DNA from: Lates calcarifer
Taxonomy: Eukaryota > Chordata > Actinopteri > Centropomidae
Assembly (NCBI RefSeq): GCF_001640805.2
Contig: NW_026116709.1
Location: 558,001 to 622,000, forward strand
Length of the DNA: 64,000 bases
Reading direction: 5' to 3'
Part shown: positions 50,447-61,800 of the stretch, in pieces
Position numbering within the stretch: position 1 is the first letter of the stretch
Layout of the letters: each line of letters opens with the position of its first letter
Program-made: the position numbers and the translations under genes
The notes under the pieces: generated by a model
The model's database searches: none
What the model was told of the DNA's origin: nothing
Seen by the model: only the letters and a program-made list of their open reading frames with translations

Positions 50447-51182
50447 TGAAGTGAATAACATTGATCATCTCATTATAACACAATGTTCTGCTGAGGAACC
50501 TTTGGTCCTGACATTCATTTGGACGCTACTTTGTCACATACCACCCACGTAAATATTGTCACAAACCAAGGACACACACCCCCAATGGCAACAACACTCC
50601 CCAATGTCAGGGGCCTCCCCCAGCAGGATAATGTTCCCACCACACCACAAAAACTGCTCAGAAATGTCTCCAGGAACACAACAAAGAGCTAAAGCTGTTG
50701 ACCTGGGCTCCAAACTCCCCAGATCCCAATCTGATTCAGTTCCTGTGGGACCTGCTTAATATTGCATAGGTCCCCCTCATACTGGCAAAACAGCCCTAAC
50801 CCTTTGGGGCTTGGACATGGGATCTCTGAGGATCTCCTGTAGTGTCTGGCACCAGGACATTGGCAGCAGATCCTTTGTGTCCTGTGGGTTGCGGGATGGG
50901 GCCTCCATGGATCTGACTTGTTCTGGATCATCTCACAGATGCTGTGTCAAGTCTGGAGGCACTTTGTTGTGTTCCTTGAGAAATTTCTGAACAGTTTTTG
51001 TGGTGTGGTGGGAGCATTAACCTGCAGGGGGAGGCCCCTGACATTGGGGAGTGTTGTTTCCATTAGAGGGGTGGGTGGGTGAAGGACACATGGTTCCTGA
51101 GCAGAACATTGAATTGTAACAAGGTGATGAATGTTATTCACTTAAGCTGTCAGTGGTTTTAATGTTATGGCTGATCGGTGTA
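50447..51182. mobile_element. Foldback-type transposon with long inverted arms
   Basis: The left arm (about 50447-50693) carries gaagtgaataacattgatc, aatgttctgctgaggaacc, accacccacg, aacactccccaatgtcaggg and accacaccacaaaaactg. The right arm (about 50960-51182) carries these as inverted complements: cagtttttgtggtgtggtgg, ccctgacattggggagtgtt, gtgggtgggtg, ggttcctgagcagaacatt and gaatgttattcac. The right end finishes ttttaatgttatggctgatcggtgta, a terminal sequence shared with many fish elements. The centre includes ataggtccccctcatactggc and ggggcctccatggatctgac from the same family. The left terminus seems lost. No transposase frame. Confidence 0.7.
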
Positions 51183-52044
51183 TGTTGTATATATTTGTTT
51201 TGTTGTTTGGTTAAATGTGTTTCGTCATTAAAGTGTGACAGTGTCAGATTAGACTGAATCACTGTTGGTTGACTTTAGACCAAGTGACATCACCTGTCAT
51301 CCACTAGGTGGAGACACAGAGTCACGCCTGTTCTCTCCAACTTTTTGCTAGCGGTGGTTTAGTTGTATCCAGGGATTCGGTGTCATAAACACCCTGTCTC
51401 GTGAGTAAATCCTCTGTCAGTTACTTTCCAGCTCTGAGTTTGCATAATCATATTTCAGACATTTTCTTGCTTGCCTGTGGAGACGCCCCGTTATTGCCGT
51501 GTTCGCTTTTGTGGCCTCGCGAAAACTTTTATTTTGAAAAACACCGTGTATTCTGTGGCGGAGGGTTTGGTTGCTGCTCACTTGAAGCAGCTTCCGTTGG
51601 AAGCGGCTGCAGACAGACCACAGGCTGGACTCTGCTGGATTTAATTGTCCTTCTCAGGGGGAGTGAGCGTGGAGTCAGACGGAGGAGTTTGGTGAAGACA
51701 GCACCGTGTCCCTCTGCGGTCCCCTGCCTGCTGTCAATATGTTGGAATAGGGTTAACGGCTGGGCTGTGTACTGCCTGGAGGCTCTTCATCCCAACTGAT
51801 GAGGATGTTATGTGTCCTCAAACTATGAACAAGCTGCAACAGGATCCGAGAAATACAGGCAAGTTTCTGAAAGACCCCTGCCGCTGGACTTATGAATCAG
51901 AATCACAGAGAACTTAGACAAGAGGATTGTATAAGAGAGAGGCTGTGCTGTGGTTTGTTGGGCAGTGAGTGTAGAGTGCTGCAGTCAGAGCAGCTGAGCC
52001 AAACACACCCGGTCGTTACTGTGATTTTTGTTTCATAAATGACA

Positions 52045-52070
52045 GTGTGTGTGTGTGTGTGTGTGTGTGT
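52045..52070. repeat. (GT)n microsatellite
   Basis: Run of about 13 gt units (cagtgtgtgtgt...gtgatg). Confidence 0.85.
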
Positions 52071-52177
52071 GATGTGCTGGTGTGTGCTGTCGCTGAGGAA
52101 TGCAGCAGCACGGTCAGTCAGACACATTCCTGTCTGTCTGTAACCTCTGTAACAGCAGACACAATTTAGAGATAGTC

Positions 52178-52227
52178 CGGCACGGCACGGCACGGCGCGG
52201 CGCGGCACGGCACGGCACTGCACGGCA
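52178..52227. repeat. (CGGCA)n pentamer tandem repeat
   Basis: About ten near-perfect units, cggca with some cggcg variants. The tract is very GC-rich and breaks an otherwise moderate composition. It generates the long artificial arginine/proline-rich frames seen on the minus strand here. Confidence 0.85.
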
Positions 52228-53339
52228 ATCAACGGGTGTCCGTCGTTCAAGGTAAAGATAAAACGCTCTATTCCTGTCGATTGAAGAAGCTCTATGCCGA
52301 TTTTTTCCTAAGCTTTGAATGAAGCTGATTTCAGCGGGGTTCACCCTGCTCCTCTGCTTCATTAAAAAGAATCGTGGGTTGCTTGTGTTGCTTTTGCATC
52401 ATAGAAAATGTCAGGCATGGTTCCACCCTTCCACACCCTGCTGTAAGGTTATCATACGGCATTATCTCCCCACACTTTGCCTGCTCCCATCATGAAGCAC
52501 AACTTGTGGCTTCCCAGGAGTGAATTGGCTCCAGTCCAGCTTCCTCTGCTGGTTGGAAAACAGCAGATGAACAGTATGGTGGGTCTATGACACACACTGA
52601 ATGCGTGCTTCCCTTGTCAGGACAACGGTGCTGATTCTGGATAAAAGTCTTTTCCAGCTCCAGCTTCTCTCCTGAGTATCCGATTATTCCGGATAATTAA
52701 AAGAGATGACAGGAACCTGGATGTCTGAGCATCTTCTGGATCAGATGTGTATTTACACTCAGCTACGGCCTTGCTGCATATCACACACTCAACACACAGC
52801 AACTTGTGTCAGAGCTGGTGAATGCAGTCCACTGTGGATCAGCCTCTCAGAATTTCCTCCACTGGACATGTTTGTGTTGCAGCCCTAATCCAATGAGATC
52901 GGGCATACAAATGACATACTGGTTACTGTTAGTGGTTACAGTAAGATACCTGTATCAAATGCCTCTCAAATCTCACACACACACAGCTGTTGAAACCCTC
53001 CACCTGAATAACACACAGGGCTGCCACTTATGATTCTTTCATTCTTGAGTGATCTACCAAATATGTTTTTGTAGGATGTCCAAACACTGGAGTTTTGGTA
53101 ACAGTAAACATGATTCAGACCAAGAAACAATTCAAGCGATCAGCACTTGTTTGTTCTGGTGTTCACAGTTTACTTTGTGTTCAAAAGATAGAGAAATGCT
53201 ACACACAGTCCTGCAGCACTTACAAGTTGGTCTATGTAAATTTGATTATAGCTTTTGAGTTTGCTTTTCTATTCTCAAGGACATGTAGAGAGCTTCTCGG
53301 GGATGTTGAGGAATTCTGTTATATTTGAGAAGTTTTTAA

Positions 53340-53420
53340 TTTAAACATGAAAATTCATTCTTGACCTTGGGAATAGTAACAATAACCATAAGTCAAGGTC
53401 AACATGCTTGTATTTTTAGC
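53340..53420. repeat. Dispersed repeat with inverted ends, copy 2
   Basis: cattcttgaccttgggaatagtaa, then aagtcaaggtcaacatgcttgtattttta. Shares both halves with the copy at 34.85 kb. Confidence 0.5.
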
Positions 53421-53788
53421 AGCCTTTAACTGCATCTCAATGTCTTATTGAGCAGAAGGAGTTTGCTCAGTTAGGATCTGAGAGATTTGAGAGAATTAAC
53501 ATACATACATATTCTACAGTTAAGGTAAGGAGTTACTAACTTCACTTGTATATCAGACTGTCTCCATGAGGTGCCCCAAAGCCAAGGCTGAGAAACTAAT
53601 GCATGCCCTCTTTATCATCATCATCAACCATTGTACTTGTTCTGTTCTAGGATTTTAGTCAGTGGAGGCCACTCTTAATGTCTGGAGAATATTCAATATA
53701 AGCAGATTCATTTTTCAAAATGAAAAGTTGTGTTGGTGTGAAACAGTCTCTTCCATAGATAGCTATGGAAAAAGGCTAAAAGATTATA

Positions 53789-54085
53789 CACACCGATCAG
53801 CCACAACATTAAAACCTCTGATAGGTGAAGTGAATAACATTGATCATCTCAGTACAATCCAATGTTCTGTTGGGAAACCTTGGGTTATGGCCTCGATCTC
53901 GATGTTACTTTGACACGTACCACCCACCTAAACATTGCTGCAGACCAAACACTCCCCCATAGCAACAACACTCCCCACTGTCAGGAGCCTCCCTTGGCAG
54001 GACAGTGCTTCCACCACACCACAAAAACTTCACAACTTACACAACATTATACAAGAGGTTTTAATGTTGTGGCTGATCTGGGTAT
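53789..54085. mobile_element. Short TIR element of the same family as the foldback transposon
   Basis: Left end acaccgatcagccacaacattaaaacctc, right end gaggttttaatgttgtggctgatctgggta: terminal inverted repeats of about 29 bp with few mismatches. Internal words (agtgaataacattgatcatctc, caatgttctgttgggaaacc, taccacccacct, caacactccccactgtcagg) match the left arm of the 50.4-51.2 kb element. About 295 bp, non-autonomous. Confidence 0.75.
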
Positions 54086-54359
54086 TTGTAGGCAAAGTTA
54101 TATATGCAACACTGATGTTTTGGGCAGTTTGGATAAGAATGTTTCTGTGTATGGGCAATGAAGACTAAAGAGAGACCCATAGCTACATGTATACTATGTA
54201 CTGAATTGAACAATGGTTATAATATCATTTATTTTAATACACTGCACTTTACTTCGAGTTGGGAGGATATGTAAAGGCAAATCTTGAAAGATCAGAATCA
54301 TGTATTAGATGTGATACATTTGTGATTAAAAGTGCAGGTGAGCAGTTGACCATGTTACA

Positions 54360-54690
54360 AGGAAAAACTATTGTGTCCGAGGAGTTCCCTCCAGACACAC
54401 AGGAGAATCACTGTACAGAGTGCTAACTTCCTGTAGCGTTCCTCTTCACAGAGGAGCTGAAGAAATCTCTTACTGAAAGCACTCTGCTGTTTGACCAGCA
54501 GGTGGTGAATTGGATGTGAGATGTCATCTATGATATTCAACAGTATGTATAGCATCCTTTCCACAACCAACTATATGACCTCCAGAGAAGTCCTCAGCAC
54601 AGGGCCGGCCTTCCCTGTCAGCCTGTTCAGTTCACTGGTGTCACTGGTTCTGATGCTGCTGCCCAGCAGACTGCAGTAAAAAATACTGCA
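54360..54690 (-). mobile_element. Probable degraded non-LTR retrotransposon fragment
   Basis: The plus strand contains gatgtcatctatgatattcaacag, catcctttccacaaccaac and ggttctgatgctgctgcccagcagac. I recognise these as the antisense of the region after the reverse transcriptase in fish LINEs. No frame is left. The family assignment is tentative. Confidence 0.4.
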
Positions 54691-54699
54691 CTTATCTAT

Positions 54700-56020
54700 A
54701 ATATAATTCACACTGCTGTAGTCTTTATAGATGATTTAGTTGATAAGACTTAAACAAATAAAAAACTTTAAACCTTGAGCTGTTCCTCCATCAAACCCAA
54801 AGACCCAAAACCATCTGAAGAGCTCTGAGGGAGTGTGTTGAGGCCATAATGACATAGCTGTGAGGTGTCTGACAGTCAGCGTGGTGAGAACAACGTACAC
54901 TCACTGTGAAATGCTCAGAACCATACAGTAATTGCAGTGTTTGAGACTGATTTTCTATTTCTTCTGTTTTGTTTATGACCATGTGAGAGCTCAAGAAGAA
55001 CAGCACATGTGCAAGAGTTTCTCTACTTTTGTTTGTACCTCATTGAATATACAAGCTCCCCACAGACATGGAGGGTTTGGAACAGTTTGAAGAGTTTCAC
55101 TCTAATTATTTTCAGTGGTGATTAACATTGAAAACAGACTGTGCATGATAAACAACTATTGCCTAATGTATGACCAAAGTCATTTAAGGCAGGGCTAAAT
55201 ATGTCTGGATTCCAGGCATCCATATGTAATGTATAATCTGTCATGTTGACAGATAAAATGCATTTCAGAAGTATTTGATGTATCTACAGCAAACTCCTAC
55301 GCTAAAGCCAGATGTATGCAGAGGCTATTTTAACAGGCTGTGAAGTTCTGCCAGGGAAACCACCAGGGTGACGTGCACTTTCTCAAGAATTTTGCTGCAC
55401 ACTGTGGCTAGGGTAGCCACTGAGATACAACATGGAGATCACAAGAAGTGTGGCTCGTAGAGATTGTTGTTGTTGAAGAAAAACTCCAAACTGAAAAACT
55501 CAGTTATCTGCTACATACACACATAGTAACACTGGACAATTTTATGTTATGATCTAGCGAACAGTGAAAACCTCAACAAAACTGACAATGCAAACTGATG
55601 GAAAGAAATTATTATTACTTCAGGCATATAATTTATACATTACATGATCTGATAATCGACACCTACATGTCTTATCTTCTATATTTACCATGTATAGAAA
55701 CACAACCTGTCTTGGACTGGTCTGTCTGTCACAAAGACTAAACCATCAACCATCCATCCAAATGACACATTGTCTTCCCTGACACTACTTACACCATTGA
55801 ATGATGCACTTAATGCCCAACACTGAATGTGACATCTCAGCAGTATGGAGGGAATCTTAACTAACTGCTAACTAATAGCAGTACAGGTAATTTATAACAG
55901 CAGGTGTTGAGTTGTAGGAGCAGCAGGAGGCTTGTCATCACAGATCAGACTCTACAGCTCCAGAGGCAGAAGCACCACAAACACTGATACCAGTTCACAC
56001 ATACACAGATAACAGTTCTT
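54700..56020. other. Intergenic DNA upstream of tmem200b
   Basis: AT-rich; no gene or named repeat recognised. Confidence 0.4.
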
Positions 56021-56029
56021 CTATTATCT

Positions 56030-56315
56030 ATACCTTTGAGGATTGCAGGGCGGCTGGACCCATACCAGGGGCAAGAGGTGGTATACACCCTCAACCAGTC
56101 TATCACAGGGATGACATATAGAGACAAACGACCATTCACACTCACATTCACACTTGCGGGCAATTTAGAGTCACTAATTAACCTGCATGTCTTTGGACTG
56201 TGGGAGGAAGTCGGAGTACCCTGAGAGAACCCACACAGGAAAAGAGTTTTTGCCTCCTCGTCTTGCTGTGAGGTGATAGTGCTAACCATTGCACCACTGT
56301 GCTGCACCAAATCAT
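56030..56315 (+). repeat. Common teleost dispersed repeat, copy 2
   Basis: Shares gacatatagagacaaacgaccattcacactcac, gggcaatttagagtcac, catgtctttggactgtggg and gagaacccacacagg with the copy at 25.5 kb. It also retains the more complete end cttgctgtgaggtgatagtgctaaccattgcaccactgtgc. Confidence 0.75.
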
Positions 56316-56836
56316 TTCAGATTCCTTATTTTTGCAGTTTCTTTCTTTCTTTTTTGTTTGTTTTACAGCAGATGGATCCTTTAAAGATTCCCACAATGCA
56401 GACTGTTATTACTGGCACTGCCTAATCATTAACAGTTGACAAACAACTGCTATTTTTATGCAATGATATTATATTTTATTATCTGATGACATTAATTTTT
56501 GTTGTGTGGTTATGTATTGCTTTAAACCTATTAAACTGTTCATAATGATTTATGCATTTATAATCCAAGTAATTTACACATTTAAATAGCTTTGGCTAAA
56601 ATAAATGGAAAATGCATAAGTATGTACTTTTAATCAAGACGTTAATCTACATGTCACATTGTGATCTGTAGGCTCAAGTTGAAAATACAAGCTGACTGAT
56701 GTATTATGCGCCTGTAGACACAGACCCAAGATGTAGATATACTGTTAAAGCTGCATTGACCCTTAACATTTCCTCACTACCTTAAGTCTTCTGACAGGGT
56801 GTGACCAGGAGCAGTAGCTCTGGACTGACCTGTGCC

Positions 56837-58094
56837 ATGAAGACCCAGAAGTCCCGAAGTGTTAAACCAACTTCACCTTCTTGCCGACGGAAGTCTCGCT
56901 TTCACCTTACGAGGCAGGAAGAAGAAGGACGGGGTGATCCGAGGCAAGCTTCGCATCCGCTCCATGCCTGGAGCATTCCTGGTGCTGGGGGTCGTTGTAG
57001 TGGTTGTCGGCACAGCTCTGGCTGTGGCCGGTTACTGGCCCTACCGGATATCGAGATCGTCCATCCTGGGAGCTGCAGAGGGGGAAAGTATCTCTGAGTC
57101 ACAGACTTCTGGTTGGAGTCTAGGAGCTAAGGGCCTCCTGTCCACAGCCAGCCTCATCCACAGTGAACGGATGAAGCTTCTGGGACCTGTCATCATGGGG
57201 GTGGGACTCTTCATCCTCATATGTGCCAACACAGTCCTGTATGAGAACAGGGACAGAGAGACTCAGATGCTGCTGGCTCAGATGCGCAGTGTTATCTGCT
57301 CTGTGTCTGCGGCTGTGCCCTCAGCGGACCTTAAAGAAATAGCAGCAGCCAACTCCATGGCCAAACACTACCAGTGGGTGAGCAGTTTACCAGCTGCCCA
57401 TCTCAACATCCTCTGCCTGCAGCAGCTGGCCAGCTCTGAGCCCCTGCTTCAGACCAGAAACCCCGGAGACCACGAGGACAGCGTGGAGGGCATCTACCAG
57501 CAAGCTGTTCTCCAGACAGAAGCCCTCCACCACCAGGAATCGGAGCCTCCACCTTCCCTCCACTCCTCCCGCTCCAACTCATGTAATTCCAGTCAGACAG
57601 ACTTTAACACACAGTCCGGTGCTGAGCACAGGGGCAGCGTTAGCCTCAATCAGCATGACGCCCCATTCGTCAAGCTCAACAACTGCCTGGTGTCTGCCAG
57701 TTCCATGTCCACCCTGGGCGTGGACGAGGTGGACATCCCAGCTGCCCAGCCGAGGCGCTGCCACAGTATGACCTACAGGACTAAGCCTTACATAGCCCGA
57801 ACTGGTGTGCACCTGGAGGAAGGACTCCTCACACCGGGAGAGGAGGGTCAAATAAATCAGCTAGTAGTGACGAGGAGAGAGGCCGGTTCACAGGTTTGCG
57901 TGAACATCCTGGGGCAGGTTGTGGATGCTGTGGAGGAGCAGACTCACCGAAGCTGGCCTCGGCTAGACCTGGGCATCGGCAGACGATACCTGAAACTAGA
58001 GAACAAAGAGGACTCGGTGGACAAACTGCTGGACCAATTAGAGCAGCAGTGCTCTCAGTGGGATAAGAGTTTTGGCTCTGGGCCTTTCCAGTGA
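56837..58094 (+). CDS. tmem200b: Transmembrane protein 200B
   Basis: The coding exon has an acceptor at 56796 (tctgacag) and the first ATG at 56837. From that ATG the basic N-terminus (MKTQKSRSVKPTSPSCRRKS) is open, but the conserved body (RKKKDGVIRGKLRIRSMPGAF) lies in the next frame. One extra base near 56908-56918 must be assumed, giving about 418 aa. TM1 is near residues 47-67 (FLVLGVVVVVVGTALAVAGYW). TM2 is near 114-134, inside the family hallmark LLGPVIMGVGLFILICANTVL followed by YENRDRET. The C-terminus carries VKLNNC and HRSWPRLDLGIG..YLKLENKED. The hallmark and the HRSWPRLD region match TMEM200B best. Function is unknown; a two-pass membrane protein is predicted. The gene is near trnau1ap, as in human 1p35. 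If the body frame alone were used, the first ATG would be 56964, losing the RGK segment. Confidence 0.88.
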
Positions 58095-59085
58095 TGGCTG
58101 TTTTAGCTTCACAGTGACGATATTTTCCTCTGGATTCAAAAGCAGCACTATATTTTTTGTTTCGAATTCTGTTTGAGGCAGAGAGAAACTGAGCCTGAGA
58201 TCATTTGGATTTCAATATTTCTCACAAAGATCTTCCAAAACTTGCACCTTTTCTCAATCTTCAGTGGAATATTGATACAGAGGTTATTGTTTTTGCTCGG
58301 CTGGATGTAGCAGATGTTTATATAATTGAAAGAGATGAACATTATACAGATCCTACACTGTCAGATGTGGGCAAAGCAACTTGACAGACTGTTTACTTAA
58401 GTTTGGGTTGGCAGCAATGCGAGAAATGAACTTGTATCTCAGAGCCAAAATGCGTCTGCCTGTTTCCAGGACACAGTGTGCACAACCCAATGAAGAAGAG
58501 ATAGAAAGAGGATGGAGGATTGTTTTCACTGTGCAATCACTTTTGAACCAAACTACCTGGACCCCTGAGCCCATAAAGTGCTGACAGCTCTTGACAAATG
58601 CTACTAGTATATAAAATGGGACTTATTCCTCAGCTGAGGTCCCATACTCCAAATGCAATGCATGGCAGCGATGTACAGTATGTTACATCTTAATACTTAT
58701 GCAGAGTAATGTCATTGTTAGTTTTATGTGTATAAGAAGTAACAATAGTTAAAGGGTAATTGTGTTTTATTACAGTTTGGGTCTTATTTCCTGACATTTG
58801 GCTGTAATTCCTCCAGTATCAGCTGGGATAATGTTGGACTCACCAACTTAACTGCTGAGGCCTGGGAACATGCTGGTATTGTCTGTCTCTCACTGTAATG
58901 GGTGTTTGTATTGGACAGTTTAGATATTAATTACACAGTTTGCCTTTGTTTTCAGATGGAAATATTATCACGACCATGGGTCCTGGGCATTATTTTCACT
59001 GAGGGCCCTTAACAAAACACACATACACGCCCATGATATGAGCACTCCTAGCACACAGGGCCAAATAAACTTCACACACCATGTG
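58095..59085 (+). other. tmem200b 3'UTR
   Basis: From TGA at 58092-58094 to AATAAA at 59064. No coding content. Confidence 0.55.
59064..59069 (+). terminator. Poly(A) signal for tmem200b
   Basis: ggccAATAAActtcac, about 1 kb past the stop codon, followed by a U-rich stretch (gttattatgtttattttgg). Confidence 0.5.
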
Positions 59086-60483
59086 TTATCTTAAATTGTT
59101 ATTATGTTTATTTTGGTAGATTACATTAATCACATTTTCGATCTGTTTTGCTGTGTGTGCACCATCATATTTTACTTATTGCTAAGGCTCAGAAACCAGA
59201 TGTGAATAGTGATTGAGTAAATAAAACATCGTCCAACTGCTAGCTCTGGAAGAATACAGGAATGAGAATCAGAAGTAGTACAGAGCCACCGCAATGACCA
59301 AGAAATGTACAAAGAACATACTGACAGTAATCTGAATTTCAGCATTGTTTTAGTGGCTCTGATGAAAGGTCTGATAAAAGATGTAACGTATAGTTGATCA
59401 GAGAGAGACACTTGTCCTTACATTCTGTCTGTAGCATGCGTCTGTATCTTCTTTTTCTTTTTAAGCTTACCTCATGCTGACTGAATGAAAATGTGTTTTC
59501 ATACTTTAAAACTGCAGTTGACATTAGTGCTATACTACCATACACAAGCAATTCTATAACATTTTTATTCACGTGTTTGCACCTGCATTAGGCCATGTAT
59601 GATTCCAAATGAGTTTGATGGCAACTCTGTGCTTTAATTTCCCCTGATTAGTATTTATAAGCAGTATATAAACATTTCATAAATGGTTCACAACTTACTA
59701 TAATGTTGCCATGAGTACATATATGTTGTCAAAAACTGTTGACTCCCTCTGTGGCCACCTATAAGTTTCAATTGCTGACAAATACTGTACATTAATAAGC
59801 ATTAATAATTTATTAAATGTCTGTATACTGCTTCTAAATACTAAATAGGGGACTTAATGTAAGTGTTACCACAAACTGATTTGGGAAGAATAGACAGATC
59901 ACTGCAAATGCAAACAGTATCACCAAATGAGTGAACAAAAATGTCTGATCTTCTGATTTCTCATGTTTCATTACTCATCTAACTTCCTTTTTAGTGATGT
60001 CACTTTGTTCCCAGATCTCAGCTGTTGGAGAACTTGGTGGTTACAGTGTTGTTATTACTAATAAGGAGGATGGCTGAAACTATGAAAATAAGACAAAATT
60101 GTGAAAAAATTGAATTATCCTTGATAATGAAGGAGAATTTCTCTTTGTTGTCCTTCTCCTGGTCGTCTCTGATATTAGCTTCTAATGAAAGCAGCGATGT
60201 GTCCTCCTGCAGGTCTCCCGTTGATGTTCTCCTCTCTGAATGCACCCAGTATTTATGAGGAGGCCCTGCCCACACACATCCAGCCCCACCCCCACCCTCC
60301 CCAACCTTTGATCTAATAGACAGAATGGATAGTGCAGATGAGGCGAACCCCCAGCTCCAGTTAGATTTAGTGATGTGAGCTGTATTACTGCATACAGCTG
60401 GGTGTGTGTCATAGAGGGAAGAGAATATGAATCAGTCTCATGGGCCCCTGCTTCTTGCCCCCCCCCCCAAACCCCAACCAACC

Positions 60484-60515
<32 letters not shown>

Positions 60516-61030
60516 ACACCCTGTGCAGATGTGTCGAGGCAACCCCTTCCTTGTTTGAATCAACAGTCTCTCTCTGGTTTTCTTTCTGTCTGTGCTGCCT
60601 GTTTTGTATGCCATGTGTGACACTTTGTGTTCTAAATGTATACTAAGCAATATGAACGGTCTGACAGAACAATCAATGGCTGTGTCTTACCCTGTGTCGA
60701 CCACCGAATTAAACAACATTGCCATGCCTTTGTTGCAAGTATAAAGCAAAGCAAAAGCAGCTCCTGTTCGCTGTTGCCTCACTTATTCAACCTGTCAAGG
60801 TAATGGCGCCCAGTTGTATATATATGCAGCATATAATCATCTCTCCGTGCTTGCTGCTGACGACCCCATTCCTCACCCCGAAGGAGACTTTACATTCCAT
60901 CCATATTTCTCAGGCTGGAAACATCCAGCTGGGATCTGGACCAGTGAGGCTCATACTCAGTTTATCACCTGATGAATGAAAATGTGAGAAATGAATTTTT
61001 TCCTCTCCTGCTCCACAGTACCAGCCTGAT
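59086..61030. other. Intergenic DNA with a (CA)n tract
   Basis: No gene recognised. Poly(C) of eight or nine bases lies at about 60,460 and (CA)n at about 60,483-60,518; these generate the repetitive frames seen on both strands. Confidence 0.45.
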
Positions 61031-61800
61031 ATTCTGATGAAGTCCTGAGCAGGGATGGGGTGGAGTGGCAGGGGGGAATTCCCCAGCTGCAATTATTCTC
61101 AGCAGAGCCTCCTGCACGCTCTAAATTTTTCCCTTCTTATTAGATTTTATGGTTCCTTCCGGGCAGGTATGCAGTCCCTCGCCATCTCTTTTCGTTTAAT
61201 TGGTCGTTTACGAGATGGCTTCTGGGTTTCTACCAGCTCATAAAGTGAACAGGCAGGACCTCCTGCCCTCTGCAGCAAAAGCACACGAAAGTAGAGGATT
61301 ACATGGCTGCAAGAGGGCAAGAGGGTGCAGATGTGGAAAAATTGGGGCTCATAATTTACAACCTCTGTGCCAGATATCAGCTCTCATTCCCATCTGCTCA
61401 GCTGATCTGTCAAGCTTTCACCACACAGCCAACCATAACAGCAGAATTAGGAGAGAGAGAGGTTTCGGTAATGAATGGTTCTATTGATTCAAGATGCAGC
61501 CAGGATCATTTGCACTGGCACATAAATGTTGCTGTCCATTAGCTAATATACCCAGTGCATTAGTATCCGGCGAGCAGGGATTAGTGAAACAGTGGCATCT
61601 CCAAAATGAGGCAAGAGCAGGAAAATTATTTCCACATTGTCTGAAGTTTGTATTTTCACCCTATTTACCAGCCTACCAAATCAACAGATTTAAAAGATCA
61701 CATCAGTGTTCGGTATGTTTTAGCTCATTTCCCACAAAGCATGTATACATTACTGCTGACACATTAAAAAGCATACGTGGGTGTTTCACAGTGTATATTT
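61030..61800. promoter_or_regulatory. Candidate conserved non-coding element
   Basis: Unlike its surroundings this tract is free of recognisable repeats, has balanced base composition and is rich in homeodomain-type cores (cttattagattttatgg, cgtttaattggtcg, ccattagctaatatacc) and E-box-like words. Several overlapping plus-strand frames stay open, but none has splice context or a recognised protein. Such texture is common in vertebrate developmental enhancers. This is pattern-based inference without any alignment. Confidence 0.25.

Larger units (their letters stand above)
51300..52430 (+). promoter_or_regulatory. GC-richer tract, possible upstream promoter or first exon of tmem200b
   Basis: Between AT-rich blocks, 51,470-51,760 is richer in CpG (gacgccccgttattgccg, tggcctcgcgaaaac). 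Plausible plus-strand donors occur at about 51,860 (acag|GCAAGT) and 52,250 (caag|GTAAAG). TMEM200 genes typically have distant non-coding 5' exons, and an acceptor lies at 56,796, so this is a candidate. It is inference only; no transcript feature proves it. The open frame at 51401-51799 has a non-ATG start and is not supported. Confidence 0.25.

Noticed and set aside
51903..52362. Arg/Pro/Cys-rich minus-strand frames of 82-115 aa
   Set aside because: Produced by the GGCAC pentamer array and the adjacent GT microsatellite.
55945..56310. 121-aa minus-strand frame
   Set aside because: Same dispersed repeat family; not a gene.
60182..60650. Cys/Val- and Thr/His-repeat frames on both strands
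   Set aside because: Translations of the (CA)n microsatellite and flanking poly(C).
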